Shown: positions 32,141 through 41,814, numbered from the stretch's first letter. The stretch: DNA of 64,000 nucleotides from an uncultured Prevotellaceae bacterium (GCA_900318815.1 ONMA01000012.1:55088-119087), one strand, 5' to 3'. Numbers and translations are program-made. The notes: generated by a model not told the origin, from the letters alone.

Positions 32141-33507
32141 ATCACGCCAAACTGGTGCAGGAAAATCAAGAGGATGCAGAACGGCACCACGTAGCGCACG
32201 GCAAACAGATAGGCGGGGAAGAGGCTGGTGTAGATGGTGCTGTGGTTGGTGAACTCGTCGCGCACGGTCGGCTTACTGACGAACCAGCCGATGAAGAGGC
32301 TTGTGAGGAAGGCACCGGCAGGCAGCATGACCTGGGCGGTGATGAAGTCGCAACAGTCTAAGAGCGACAGGCCGAAGGGCTGCAGCATGGAGGCCCATGA
32401 CGACTGCCCCATCGACATGGCGCACAGCACGGCAATCACCGAGCAGATGGCGGTTAGGATCCAGGCACCCTTGCTGCGCTCAATCTTCAGTTCCTCGGTG
32501 AAGAAGGCCGTGCCAATCTCGTGCATCGAGATGGTCGACGTGAGTGCGGCAAACACTAAGAGGGCATAGAACATGATGCCGATGACATAGCCTACGGCGG
32601 GCATGGCTCCGAAAGCCTGCTGGAATACATGGGGCAGGGTGATGAAGACCACCGACGGCCCGCTGTCGGGCTGCACGCCCACGGAGAAAGCGGCGGGGAA
32701 GATCATAAGGCCCGACAGGATGGCAATGAGTGAGTCGAGCAGGGCTATCTCGCCGGCTGAGCGCAGCAGATGGGTGTCGCGGGCGAAGTAGCTGGCATAG
32801 GTACACAGGCAGCAAGTGCCCAGCGAGAGCGAGAAGAAAGCCTGACCCAGTGCCTCAAGGAACACGGAGTGGCTCACCTTGGAGAAGTCGGGCTTGAATA
32901 GGAACTCTATGCCTGCCCCCGCGCCGGGCAGCAGGCAGGAGGCGATGACGATGGTGACGAGCAGCACGAAGAGCAGGGGCATGAGCACCTTGGACGCCCG
33001 CTCGATGCCTTTCTGCACGCCGCGCACGATGACCAAATGGGTAATCACGATGAAAACCACCGCCCACAGGCAGGGCTTCCACGGATGGGTGACAAAGGTA
33101 TTGAAGTAGCGGAGTATGTAGTCGGCATCGCCGGTCAGGCTGCCCGTCAACGAGGCGAAGAGGTACTGCAGGCACCAGCCTGCCACCACGGCGTAGAAGC
33201 CGAGGATGATGGTGGAGGTGAGTATGCCCAAGTGGCCCACGAGCTTCCATAGTTTGTTGCCGGCAATATGGCCGTAGGCCCGTGCGGCATTGGCCTGCGA
33301 GTGGCGGCCAATGATGAACTCGCTCACCATGCCGGGGATGCCCAAGAGCAGGATGCAGCCGAAGTAGACCATCAGGAATGCCGCTCCACCGTTCTGACCC
33401 GTCATGTAGGGGAACCGCCACACATTGCCTAATCCTACCGCTGAGCCTGCCGTGGCCAGGATGATGCCCAGTTTGCTTCCGAAGCTCGCTCTTTCTGCTT
33501 GTTCCAT
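32137..33507 (-). CDS. Sodium-dependent transporter (NSS/SNF family)
   Basis: 456 residues with about 11-12 membrane helices. The family hallmark GSAVGLGNVWRFPYMTGQNGG lies in helix 1 and forms the sodium/substrate site. FSLSLGTCCLCTYASYF occurs in helix 6, and TSTISMHEI in helix 8. It imports an amino acid or similar solute with sodium; the substrate cannot be told. The 4-bp overlap with the ComEA-like gene indicates an operon. Confidence 0.93.
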   Translation of the reverse strand: MEQAERASFGSKLGIILATAGSAVGLGNVWRFPYMTGQNGGAAFLMVYFGCILLLGIPGMVSEFIIGRHSQANAARAYGHIAGNKLWKLVGHLGILTSTIILGFYAVVAGWCLQYLFASLTGSLTGDADYILRYFNTFVTHPWKPCLWAVVFIVITHLVIVRGVQKGIERASKVLMPLLFVLLVTIVIASCLLPGAGAGIEFLFKPDFSKVSHSVFLEALGQAFFSLSLGTCCLCTYASYFARDTHLLRSAGEIALLDSLIAILSGLMIFPAAFSVGVQPDSGPSVVFITLPHVFQQAFGAMPAVGYVIGIMFYALLVFAALTSTISMHEIGTAFFTEELKIERSKGAWILTAICSVIAVLCAMSMGQSSWASMLQPFGLSLLDCCDFITAQVMLPAGAFLTSLFIGWFVSKPTVRDEFTNHSTIYTSLFPAYLFAVRYVVPFCILLIFLHQFGVI

Positions 33508-33551
33508 TTTGGTTAATACTCGTTTTGTTTACGTATTCAAGAAGTTTGCTG

Positions 33552-33559
33552 CAAAATTA
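33552..33559 (-). promoter_or_regulatory. -7 box of the transporter operon
   Basis: TAATTTTG on the minus strand, 45 bp before the start of the NSS transporter. Confidence 0.6.
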
Positions 33560-33606
33560 TAAAATAATTCTCAGTTATACATCAAGAAACCGTAAAAAAC
33601 GACCAG

Positions 33607-36042
33607 TTATTGTTCGATTTCAATCGTCTGCGACTGCAGGAAGGGCGACGAGGCCTGGATGACGATGCGGCCCGCGCCTTGGTCGGGCTGTATGTAGGCC
33701 ACCAACCGGCCCCCGTGAGTCCTGACGCCACGGTTGCGCTGGCCGTTCAGCGACGTGTCCATGATGTTGCCATTCTCCATGCCCAATAGGCGGGCGCCGC
33801 GCACCATGAGCCGCACTTCGTTGTCGGCCTGTTTCACGAGCCGACCCTGCTCGTCGACCACCTCCACAAAGACGTGGGCCACGGAGTCGGTGGTCAGGCG
33901 CAAGGCGTGAGGCCGCCCGGTGGTCTCTATCTCGTAGGAGGCTCCGTTGTCAGCCTCGCAGCGCAGGGTGCCCGGCTGGTAGGTGATGTCCCAGAAGAGG
34001 ATGTCGGTCTCGGCATCGCGCTGCGGGGCGTCGCCCACGGGCGTGCCGTTGAGCAGCAGGCGGGCAGAGGGCGCATTGGTATAGCATAGCACGCGGATGC
34101 GGTCGCCCGGCTCATAGTTCCAGGTGTCGGTGGCGTAGGGATGGGGCCGCTGTGCGCGGTTGTCCCTGTTGCCCCAGCCATTCCTGTTGCCGGCCCGGTA
34201 GGTGCCTATATAGCAGGTGGGCTGTTCGCTCCAAAGGGCTGCGCGATACCAGCCCAGTGGCTTGCGCTGTCCGGCGAGGTCGAGCAGACCGGCCGTGGAG
34301 CCTCGTGCAGGCCACACGCCGCTCTCGCCCAAGTAGTCGATGCCTGTCCAGAGGAACTGTCCGAAGATGTGCCGGTTGTCGCGCACGGCCTTCCAGGCGG
34401 GCAGGTCGTGGCGGTTTTCAGAGCCGTAGATGATGCGCTCTGGGTACTTCTGGTGGTCGGTGCCGTAACGGCTCTCCGTGTAGTTATAGCCCACGACGTC
34501 GATGGCCGAGGGATAAGCCGTCTCGTTGGACATGACCACGCCGGCCAGTGCGCCCGTGGTGGGTCGCGAGGGGTCGATGTCCTTGACAATCCTTGCCAGC
34601 CGCTGGGCAATGCGGCCTATGCGCTCGGCGTTGGGCTGTTCGGGCTTGTAGCCGCCATACATGGGCTGGGTGAAGCCCGTGCCGTCGCCGTCGAGTACGG
34701 GATGCGAGTAGGGGTCGTTGGGATAGTCCACCTCATTGCCTATCGACCAGAGGAAGATGCAGGGATGGCAGCGGTCGCGGCGCACCATGTCGGCCACGTC
34801 GCGGTCTATCCACTCCTCAAAATAGGTATAGGTGCCCTGGAAGCCGGGACGGCCCTGGTTCCATCCCTTCAGCCACTTGCGCTTGGAAAACTCCCACTCG
34901 TCGCTGGCCTCGTCCATGACCAGCATGCCTAACTCGTCGCAGAGGTCGTACAGCTCCGGGGCATGCGGGTTGTGGCTCAGTCGCAGGGCGTTGGCACCGA
35001 GGCTCTTCAGCTCCAGGATGCGGCGGCGCCACACCTCCTTGGGTACGGCGGTGCCCAGGATGCCGGCATCGTCGTGAACACAGACTCCCTTCACCTTCAT
35101 CCACTCGCCGTTGAGGGCAAAGCCGCGGTCGGGTGAGAAGTCGAGCGTGCGCAAGCCCACTCGGACGGTGGAGGAGTCGTAGGCATCCGATGGGGCTTCT
35201 TTCGTATTGGGGGTGAGGGTGGTGGTCAGGGTGTAGAGGTAGGGACGGTCGAGGGTCCATCGCTGCGGGTTCTTGATGCTGAGGGTGACGGTCTTCTTCT
35301 GCTGGGGGGCTATGTCGGTCTTCGCTGTGGCTACGACGTGGCCTTGTGCATCGGTCAGCGTGACGATGGACTGTAGCGACATGGGACGCTTGTCGGCACG
35401 CTCGTCGGTGGTCTCAATATCGACCTCCAGTTCTGCCTTGTGCTTGTTGATGCTCTTCAGTCGCCAGGCCGTTCCCCACTGTGCCAAGTGTACCTCGGGG
35501 GCGGTGATGAGCCATACGTTGCGGTAGATGCCCGAGCCGGTGTACCAGCGGGAGTCGTTCTCCTCGTTGTGGTTCACGCGGACGGCCAGCACGTTGTCGC
35601 CGTCTTTGTTGAGGTAGGGCGTTATGTTGTAGAGGAAGGAGGCGAAGCCACTGGGCCGCTTGCCTAACAGATGACCGTTCAGATAGACCTCGGAGTAGTT
35701 GTAGACCCCCTCGAAGTAGAGGTAATATAGCGGAGCGGGAGAAAGGGAGGTCAAGTGCTTTCTGTACCAGCCGATGCCGCCGGGCAGATAGCCCTGACAG
35801 GAACCCTTATCGGGCGACATGGGCTGCTCTACGCCCCAGTCGTGGGGCAGGGTGACGCGACGCCAACGCGAATCGTCGAAGTGGATGTCCTTCATGTCGG
35901 GTGTCTCACGGATGTTCCAGCTGGAGTCAGCACGCAGGAAAAGCCAGCCGTCGTTGAACAGCGTGGCTTTTCCAAATGATACCTGGGCACAGGCGTTGCC
36001 GCAAAGGGCAACGAACAGTAGTAGTGATAATAGCTTTTTCAT
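33607..36042 (-). CDS. Secreted glycoside hydrolase family 2 (beta-galactosidase type)
   Basis: 811 residues with a signal peptide (ends GNACAQ). Sugar-binding domain: WRRVTLPHDWGVEQPM, GIGWYRKHL and VYLNGHLLGKRPSGF. An immunoglobulin-like domain follows, then a TIM barrel with LSHNPHAPELYDLCDELGM, the acid/base FLWSIGNEVDYPNDP (Glu) and the nucleophile region IIYGSENRHDLPAW (Glu). C-terminal beta domains follow. GH2 members cut beta-galactosides, glucuronides or mannosides; exact specificity is not readable. It is probably co-transcribed with the upstream nitroreductase and M6 protease genes. Confidence 0.92.
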   Translation of the reverse strand: MKKLLSLLLFVALCGNACAQVSFGKATLFNDGWLFLRADSSWNIRETPDMKDIHFDDSRWRRVTLPHDWGVEQPMSPDKGSCQGYLPGGIGWYRKHLTSLSPAPLYYLYFEGVYNYSEVYLNGHLLGKRPSGFASFLYNITPYLNKDGDNVLAVRVNHNEENDSRWYTGSGIYRNVWLITAPEVHLAQWGTAWRLKSINKHKAELEVDIETTDERADKRPMSLQSIVTLTDAQGHVVATAKTDIAPQQKKTVTLSIKNPQRWTLDRPYLYTLTTTLTPNTKEAPSDAYDSSTVRVGLRTLDFSPDRGFALNGEWMKVKGVCVHDDAGILGTAVPKEVWRRRILELKSLGANALRLSHNPHAPELYDLCDELGMLVMDEASDEWEFSKRKWLKGWNQGRPGFQGTYTYFEEWIDRDVADMVRRDRCHPCIFLWSIGNEVDYPNDPYSHPVLDGDGTGFTQPMYGGYKPEQPNAERIGRIAQRLARIVKDIDPSRPTTGALAGVVMSNETAYPSAIDVVGYNYTESRYGTDHQKYPERIIYGSENRHDLPAWKAVRDNRHIFGQFLWTGIDYLGESGVWPARGSTAGLLDLAGQRKPLGWYRAALWSEQPTCYIGTYRAGNRNGWGNRDNRAQRPHPYATDTWNYEPGDRIRVLCYTNAPSARLLLNGTPVGDAPQRDAETDILFWDITYQPGTLRCEADNGASYEIETTGRPHALRLTTDSVAHVFVEVVDEQGRLVKQADNEVRLMVRGARLLGMENGNIMDTSLNGQRNRGVRTHGGRLVAYIQPDQGAGRIVIQASSPFLQSQTIEIEQ

Positions 36043-36070
36043 GTTGTTTAGTTTTTGGTTGGGGGTGCTT

Positions 36071-36808
36071 TTATAGGAATCCCTGTTGTTTCAGGGTGTC
36101 GAGGAGGGTCTTCGACATGGACTCGTTGTCCTTGCGGGTGTAGCGGATGTCGGTAAATACTTGGGCCAGCGTCTCCTTCTGGTTGACCTCCACGAAGTGC
36201 TGGTTCTCGGGCAGCTGCTCCTTATTATTATAATAGGTGTCGATGGCCTCGGGCGTGTAGTCGCGGTAGGTCTCGCTGTGGACGAAGCTCTCCACGGGCA
36301 GGCGGTCGGTGAGTGGCGGCTCCTCGGCGGGCCAGCCCACGGTGAGCGTGGCCACGGGCATGACCAGGCGGGGCAGCTGCAACACGTCGATGATGAGTTG
36401 CGGCATGTAGACGGTGGTGCCTAAGTAGCAATAGCCCAGCCCCTCCTCGTCCAGCAGATTACACAGCGTCTGCGTGTAGAGCAGGGCATCGATGGATGCG
36501 TTCTGGAACGAGAGGAAGTTGTCGTAGCCCGGCTCTGCCTTCCGGCAGCGGGCCCATTGCGACGTGCGGTTGAAGTCGGCACAGATGGTGAGCACAAGGG
36601 GCGCCTCGGTGACCATGGGCTGGTTGAAGTGGGCGGGTGCCAGCTTCGACTTCATCTCCTTGGAGCGGGTAATCACGACGCTGTAGAGCTGCAGGTTGCC
36701 CATGGTCTGGGTGCGGGCGGCTTCGTCGAGCAGCCGCTTCATAAGTGCTTCAGGCACTTCGCGGTCGGCATATTTACGTATGCTGCGGCGGGTGAGTAGG
36801 TTCTTCAT
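36071..36808 (-). CDS. Nitroreductase-family protein
   Basis: 245 residues from MKNLLTRRSIRKYADREVPE. FMN-contact motifs are TRRSIRKY, QTMGNLQLYSV, GYCYLGTTVY and TLTVGWPAEEPPLTDRLP. This longer form with a C-terminal extension (about 200-245) resembles NADPH-dependent oxidoreductases of the NfrA type. It is 5 bp downstream of the M6 protease gene and 28 bp before GH2. A longer upstream frame overlaps the protease gene and was rejected. Confidence 0.88.
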   Translation of the reverse strand: MKNLLTRRSIRKYADREVPEALMKRLLDEAARTQTMGNLQLYSVVITRSKEMKSKLAPAHFNQPMVTEAPLVLTICADFNRTSQWARCRKAEPGYDNFLSFQNASIDALLYTQTLCNLLDEEGLGYCYLGTTVYMPQLIIDVLQLPRLVMPVATLTVGWPAEEPPLTDRLPVESFVHSETYRDYTPEAIDTYYNNKEQLPENQHFVEVNQKETLAQVFTDIRYTRKDNESMSKTLLDTLKQQGFL

Positions 36809-36813
36809 AATCG

Positions 36814-39021
36814 CTATTTGATAAATTTCTTGCCGTCGACGATATACAGTCCGTGGCCGAGGGCGTTCTTGTCGGTGCCCACATAGCGGCCGTCGATGGT
36901 GTAGATGGACGAGGGACGACGGGTAATGGAAGAGGGATTGACGGAAGTGATGATGTCCTCCCTGACGACGCGCACTTCGTCGAGGAAGAAACGTTTGCCC
37001 GTGCTTAGCAACAGGCGGACGGATGAGTTCTCGCTGCCCTGTTTCGGCCTGATGGTCACAGTGCAGTCGGTCCATGCCCCCTTGGCTATTTCCAGTTCCG
37101 ACGGGATGATGTCGAATGTGCCCTCGGAGTCATTGGCTGTCTGTATCTGTAGGGTGGTTGACTCGTTAGCAGCGGCCCAGGCACCTGCCTTGAACGTCAT
37201 GATAGCCGCACCCCTCATCTTGATGGCGGGCATGACGGCATAGCCGATTACGCTCGTCTTGCCAAAGCGGGCACACTGGTTGCCGCCAAAGTTGGCGTTG
37301 TTCTCGGTGAGCGAGCCCCAGCCCTTGTTGTCAGGCTGGAAGGTGGCAGAGGCAATGTTGCCGCTCCAGAGTCCGTCGTTGCCGCCCGTACCCGCACATT
37401 GGTCGAACGACTCGTAGAAAAGCTGCAACTGGTCCTCGCCCGGCTCGTCGTCGCCAGGGCCAACGTCATCGCCGCCAGACTGTTCATAGCCCGAACGATA
37501 TTCGAACCCCATGGTGCCGTCGGCATTCTGCTTGATGTTGAGGATGGCTCCCTTCATGAACTTCTTACCTTCGGCATTGGCATTGTAGAGCGATGCGGCA
37601 GGTTTCGAGGTGGCCGTCAGACTGTCATTCTTGCTGTAGGGATACAGGGAGTTGGCTGTGTTATAGGTGGATGTGCTGTTGTTGGCACGGAAAAGCGTCA
37701 TGCGCTGGTGGTCGTTGACGGGATAGCCATAGAATTTATGCTCATCGGAGTTGGCCGTTATCTTGGTGTTGGGTACGTTGTAGAACCAGATGTCCTTATC
37801 GAAGTCCACGTGCGTGATCATCAGACCGCGCCCAGGATAGCTGGCATCCCAGCCCGTCTTCTGTCGGTTCTCAATCATGTAGTACTCGTTGGGGTGGGCC
37901 TCGTTGTAGATGATAAACGTCTCGCCGTTGTTGCTCATGGACTGCAAGTTGCTGATAATGGTGTCCTTCTTGGCCAGCACGGTGGGTTCCCGCCATCCGC
38001 ACATCATCTTCTCATGGGCCGTGTAGTTGGGCGGGCAGAAACCATCACCATTGTAGCTGCCGCTACACATCAGGTCGAATTCGCCCATACCGAACCATCC
38101 GGAGTAGCTTGTGTCGTAGAAGTCGGGGAAGCCCAGGCAGTGGCTGAACTCGTGGCAGAAGGTGCCAATGCCATCGATTTTGTTCGAAGCGTTCACCTCA
38201 TTACTGCAGGCGTAGGTGTCAATGCGCACGCCATCCAGCCGTATGGAATTGTTGGTGGCACTGAGATAGTACATGTGGGGCCACACGGTGTTTTTGCCGC
38301 CGCCGTCGGCCTCTCCCCTGCCGGCGTAGACCACGAATACTTGGTCGACCTCTCCGTCATCGTCCCAGTCGTAGTCGGCGAAGTTCACTTCCGCGTTGGC
38401 GGCCGTGCAAGCTTCGACCACCATCTCGTCGGGGTGCATGTCGTTGCCCTGAGAGTCGTTCTGGCCGTAGTATTTCTGGTTCTTCTTCAGCGTGTAAGGA
38501 CCCACCACGTCGAAGTTCAGCTCGAACTGACCGGCGCTCTGTGCCTTGAAGTAGTCGGCCACTGAGCCTTTGAAGTTGCCCTCGCTGTAACCCTCTTCGT
38601 TCAGTATCCTCTCGTATTTCTCTAAGTTGTTGGCTTCCTGGAACTTTACGTCCGTGTATTGCACCAGGATGACGATGCCTTTCTTCTGTCCTTCATAGTG
38701 GGTGCGTTCGCCAGTCTCTACCTTGCGCGGGCTGGCCAGCCGCTGCGACTGCTTGCGCAGCGGGGCGCGGCGACGAAGGACTTGCCGGGCAAGGACCGTC
38801 TCGTCAACGGGTGCAAAGAGGTCGTCGTCGTCGGTGGTAGGGACATATTTCGTGCCGTCTTCCGTCACCCAGTAATGTGCATGCTCGTCGCCTGCAAGCT
38901 GCGCGTACACTTCGATGCCGTCAACTGTCTTCAGTGTGCGCCAAAGGCCGGGCTTGGCAGGTATGGCCATCACCGATGCGGCCATCACACATAGTAATAA
39001 GGCTAAGATGTTTTTTCTCAT
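36814..39021 (-). CDS. M6-family metalloprotease with T9SS C-terminal domain
   Basis: 735 residues with a signal peptide (ends SVMAIPAKPG). The zinc motif GTFCHEFSHCLGFPD (HExxH) sits near residue 290. It is preceded by KKGIVILVQYTDVKF and followed by GEFDLMCSGSYNG and the M6 segment EYYMIENRQKTGWD. Then come a jelly-roll domain and the C-terminal tail SSIYTIDGRYVG ... GLYIVDGKKFIK, a T9SS sorting signal. It is probably a secreted or surface protease for nutrient acquisition, and the first gene of a run with the nitroreductase and GH2. Confidence 0.92.
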   Translation of the reverse strand: MRKNILALLLCVMAASVMAIPAKPGLWRTLKTVDGIEVYAQLAGDEHAHYWVTEDGTKYVPTTDDDDLFAPVDETVLARQVLRRRAPLRKQSQRLASPRKVETGERTHYEGQKKGIVILVQYTDVKFQEANNLEKYERILNEEGYSEGNFKGSVADYFKAQSAGQFELNFDVVGPYTLKKNQKYYGQNDSQGNDMHPDEMVVEACTAANAEVNFADYDWDDDGEVDQVFVVYAGRGEADGGGKNTVWPHMYYLSATNNSIRLDGVRIDTYACSNEVNASNKIDGIGTFCHEFSHCLGFPDFYDTSYSGWFGMGEFDLMCSGSYNGDGFCPPNYTAHEKMMCGWREPTVLAKKDTIISNLQSMSNNGETFIIYNEAHPNEYYMIENRQKTGWDASYPGRGLMITHVDFDKDIWFYNVPNTKITANSDEHKFYGYPVNDHQRMTLFRANNSTSTYNTANSLYPYSKNDSLTATSKPAASLYNANAEGKKFMKGAILNIKQNADGTMGFEYRSGYEQSGGDDVGPGDDEPGEDQLQLFYESFDQCAGTGGNDGLWSGNIASATFQPDNKGWGSLTENNANFGGNQCARFGKTSVIGYAVMPAIKMRGAAIMTFKAGAWAAANESTTLQIQTANDSEGTFDIIPSELEIAKGAWTDCTVTIRPKQGSENSSVRLLLSTGKRFFLDEVRVVREDIITSVNPSSITRRPSSIYTIDGRYVGTDKNALGHGLYIVDGKKFIK

Positions 39022-39060
39022 ATTGAAGCAAATAAATAAATCAGTTTGAAAATAATCGTG

Positions 39061-39068
39061 CAAATATA
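39061..39068 (-). promoter_or_regulatory. -7 box of the M6 protease promoter
   Basis: TATATTTG on the minus strand, 40 bp before ATG 39021. Confidence 0.6.
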
Positions 39069-39206
39069 CAAATATTATTCCATATCGCCATCTTCTGCTA
39101 TCCTCTTTTACGATGTTTTAACCGTCGGAACAGGTATTTACGCCCCTCGGAAACACAAAGAATGTAAAAACGCGGGCAAATCCTTGGCAGTTTCGCGGGA
39201 AATGTG

Positions 39207-39214
39207 TAACTTTG
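39207..39214 (+). promoter_or_regulatory. -7 box of the rpsO promoter
   Basis: TAACTTTG. It leaves a leader of about 110 nt before rpsO, long enough for S15 autoregulation, though no specific structure was identified. Confidence 0.6.
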
Positions 39215-39331
39215 CAGCCGCTTTCGGAAAATCCGATGCATCCGACGACGTCTGCCGCTCCCTGTGATTAAGGCGACTCGCGTCGGAAGGATGTTATAGC
39301 AACAACATTTTTAATCACTTAACAAAAAATT

Positions 39332-39601
39332 ATGTATCTCGCAAAAGAAAAGAAGCAAGAGATTTTCGGCCAGTATGGCAAGTCAACCACCGACACGGGC
39401 TCGGCAGAGAGCCAGATTGCCCTGTTCACTTATCGCATCAAGCACCTCACCGAGCACCTGAAGCAGAACCACAAGGATCATGTGACTGCCCGCTCGCTGA
39501 CCATGATGGTAGGCCGTCGCCGCAAGCTGCTGAAGTATCTCTACAATATCGACATCAACCGCTACCGCGCCATCGTCAAGGCCCTCGGTCTGCGTAAGTA
39601 A
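39332..39601 (+). CDS. rpsO: Ribosomal protein S15
   Basis: 89 residues, the usual length. Characteristic sequence includes GKSTTDTGSAESQIALFTYR, HLTEHLKQNHKDH, GRRRKLLKYL and YRAIVKALGLRK. S15 binds 16S rRNA early in assembly of the small subunit. It is a single-gene unit with its own promoter and intrinsic terminator. Confidence 0.98.
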   Translation: MYLAKEKKQEIFGQYGKSTTDTGSAESQIALFTYRIKHLTEHLKQNHKDHVTARSLTMMVGRRRKLLKYLYNIDINRYRAIVKALGLRK

Positions 39602-39624
39602 GCTTCTGGAAAGAAAACGGAAAG

Positions 39625-39660
39625 AAAAAGCTGCACGTCAACCATGATGTGCAGCTTTTT
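39625..39660 (+). terminator. Intrinsic terminator of rpsO
   Basis: AAAAAGCTGCAC / GTGCAGCTTTTT, a 12-bp perfect stem ending in a T run. Confidence 0.93.
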
Positions 39661-39670
39661 CTCTGTAACC

Positions 39671-39940
39671 AGCCCCGGTTTTCCACGGTTATCTTTTTAT
39701 AGCCTCGGTTTTCCACGGTTTTCCACGGTGCTTTTTTTTATAGCCTCGGTTTTCCACGGTTTTCCACGGTTATCTTTTTATAGCCCCGGTTCTACACGGT
39801 TTTTCACGGTTATCTTTTTATAGCCTCGGTTCTGCCCGGTTTTTCACGGTTATCTTTTTATAGCCTCGGTTCTGCCCGGTTTTCCACGGTTATCTTTTTA
39901 TAGCCTCGGTTCTGTCCGGTTCTACACGGTTTCCGTTAGC
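39671..39940. repeat. 40-bp tandem repeat array (AGCC(T/C)CGGTT...CACGGTTATC)
   Basis: Seven units start at 39671, 39701, 39742, 39782, 39822, 39862 and 39902, with a 40-bp period from the third. Each has AGCCTCGGTT, one or two (C)CACGGTT/CCGGTT motifs and ATCTTTTTAT. It lies downstream of the rpsO terminator and contains no gene. Confidence 0.9.
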
Positions 39941-40198
39941 ACCGTGTGAAACCGTGTAAAACCGTTGCCAAAAATAACACAGACCGCGTAATCCTAAACC
40001 GTTGCCATAATCAGGTAAGACCGTGTGAAACCGTGTAAAACCGTTGCCATAAATGACACAGACCGTGTAATCCTAAACCGTTGCCATAATCAGGTAGCAC
40101 CGTGTGAAACCGTGTAAAACCGTTGCCATAAATGACACAGACCGTGTAAAATCGTGCAAAACCGTGGCAATTTCACATATAACCGTGGCACGAACCGT
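39941..40198. repeat. 79-bp tandem repeat (ACCGTGTGAAACCGTGTAAA)
   Basis: Three units start at 39941, 40020 and 40099 (79-bp period). They are built from ACCGTGTGAAACCGTGTAAA, ACCGTTGCCA and ACACAGACCGTGTAAT. The core motif is roughly the reverse complement of the CACGGTT motif of the preceding array, so the two fields could pair. It ends 6 bp from the GH28 stop. Confidence 0.9.
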
Positions 40199-40204
40199 GC
40201 AGAC

Positions 40205-41674
40205 TTATTTCTTCAGCTTTATCACCACATTATCGCGGGTAATGTTCTGGCAGTGCTGGAAGATGGCATCGTTGTCGGCCTCGATCTTGATGTCCTTCAG
40301 GTGAATGCCTTCGATGGGCATCTCGGGCAGGCCGTTGAACTCCATGGCGAAGCCTGCGTGATTGCACACCACATTGCGGATGTCGATGTTGCGGAAGACG
40401 GGCGTCTCCTCGGTGACGGGCATTTTCTCCACGGCTGCCGTGGGGTTGCCACCTTCGGCCAGCACCTCGGCTACCGACTTGCCGCCATAATACATGTTGA
40501 AGGTGAGGGCGTAGGTCTCAATGTCGGTCATGGACACGCCGTCGACGTAGATGTTCTCCACGATACCGCCGCGACCACGGGTCGACTTGAAACGCAGGCC
40601 CACGTCGGTGCCGAGGAACTGGCAGTTGCGCACCATGATGTTCTTCACGCCGCCGCTCATCTCAGAGCCTACGACGAAGCCGCCATGTCCGGCAAACACC
40701 GTGCAGCCGTCGACCACCACGTTCTCGCAGGGTCGTCCGCGACGCCGACCGTCGGCATCCTTGCCGCTCTTGATGCAGATACCGTCGTCGCCGGCATCGA
40801 ACTTCGAGTTGACTATCAGCGCGTTCTTGCATGACTCTAGGTCGAGGGCATCGCCATTCTGTGCGTAGGCTGGGTTACGCGCGAGTACATTATCTAATAT
40901 GATGTTCTCGCACATCAGCGGATGCAGGTTCCAAGCGGGCGAGTTCTGGAAGATGACTCCCTGAAGCAGCACGTTCTTGCAGTTGACCAGGCTCACCATG
41001 ACGGGGCGCAGGAAACGCCTGATGGCCTGCCACTCTGCTTCGGTCTGGGCATTGGGCACGTTCATGTTGGCTCCTTGCTCGCCCTTGGCATAGCCCTCGG
41101 AAGGCACCCAGTAGCCCTTCTTCATCTCCACGCCACCGCTGGCGAGGAGGCGCTTCCAGTGGCTGTCGGTCACCTTCGACTTCTTGACGGGCCGCCAGTA
41201 CTGTCCGTTGCCGTCGATGACGCCCTGGCCCGTGACGGCAATGTTCACGGCTCCATTGGCACTGAGCGGCGACTGGCAGCGACGTGTGTCGAGTCCTTCG
41301 AACGACGTGCTGATGATGGGGTACAGCGTCTCGTCGGCTGCAAACTGTATCACGGCACCTTTCTCCAAGTGCAGGTCGATGTTCGACTTCAGGACGATGG
41401 GGCCCGTGAGCCACACGCCACGCGGAACAACCAGCCGGCCACCGCCTTTGGTCACCAGTGCGTCGATGCCCTTGGCAAAGGCTTCGGTGCAGAGCTGCTC
41501 GCCGTCGCCCACGGCCCCGAAGTCGGTCAGCGTGGCCTGGTTGCTGGGTATCTGCGGGGTTTTCACCTCGTTCATGGCAAAGGGCAGGCCCTCCGTGTAT
41601 TGTTCATAACTGTTCTGTGCGCTGGCTGTTGTCACCGACAACGTCAGCGTGATGAGGAATAAGAATTTTTTCAT
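40205..41674 (-). CDS. Secreted GH28 polygalacturonase-type glycoside hydrolase
   Basis: 489 residues with a signal peptide (ends TTASAQ). The parallel beta-helix hallmark LTDFGAVGDG is near the N-terminus. The catalytic set is NGDALDLESC, DAGDDGICIKSGKDADGRR (the two Asp of GDD) and GHGGFVVGSEMSGG, followed by VGLRFKSTRGRGG. It cleaves galacturonan in pectin, exo or endo. It is transcribed alone from a TAATTTTG promoter. Confidence 0.94.
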   Translation of the reverse strand: MKKFLFLITLTLSVTTASAQNSYEQYTEGLPFAMNEVKTPQIPSNQATLTDFGAVGDGEQLCTEAFAKGIDALVTKGGGRLVVPRGVWLTGPIVLKSNIDLHLEKGAVIQFAADETLYPIISTSFEGLDTRRCQSPLSANGAVNIAVTGQGVIDGNGQYWRPVKKSKVTDSHWKRLLASGGVEMKKGYWVPSEGYAKGEQGANMNVPNAQTEAEWQAIRRFLRPVMVSLVNCKNVLLQGVIFQNSPAWNLHPLMCENIILDNVLARNPAYAQNGDALDLESCKNALIVNSKFDAGDDGICIKSGKDADGRRRGRPCENVVVDGCTVFAGHGGFVVGSEMSGGVKNIMVRNCQFLGTDVGLRFKSTRGRGGIVENIYVDGVSMTDIETYALTFNMYYGGKSVAEVLAEGGNPTAAVEKMPVTEETPVFRNIDIRNVVCNHAGFAMEFNGLPEMPIEGIHLKDIKIEADNDAIFQHCQNITRDNVVIKLKK

Positions 41675-41702
41675 TTTAAATGCTTTAGCGATTAGTTTGA
41701 CG

Positions 41703-41710
41703 CAAAATTA
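41703..41710 (-). promoter_or_regulatory. -7 box of the GH28 promoter
   Basis: TAATTTTG on the minus strand, 29 bp before the start codon. Confidence 0.6.
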
Positions 41711-41764
41711 CGGATAATTCTCGAAATAACCAAGAAAAAACTTGCCGAACTCACTTTTTTCAGT

Positions 41765-41772
41765 TAATTTTG
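41765..41772 (+). promoter_or_regulatory. -7 box of the small HTH gene
   Basis: TAATTTTG on the plus strand, 43 bp before ATG 41815. It is divergent to the GH28 promoter. Confidence 0.6.
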
Positions 41773-41814
41773 CATTCGAATTATTAAACTAGCAAGAATC
41801 AGCACATAATACAG

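Noticed and set aside
39046-39267. Small plus-strand frame before rpsO
   Set aside because: It runs through the rpsO promoter box and has no recognisable features.
39207-39331. S15 autoregulatory RNA in the rpsO leader
   Set aside because: The leader is long enough, but I could not identify a specific pseudoknot or S15-binding motif by eye.
40104-40834. Plus-strand frames over the 79-bp repeats and GH28
   Set aside because: They start in the repeats and continue antisense to GH28.
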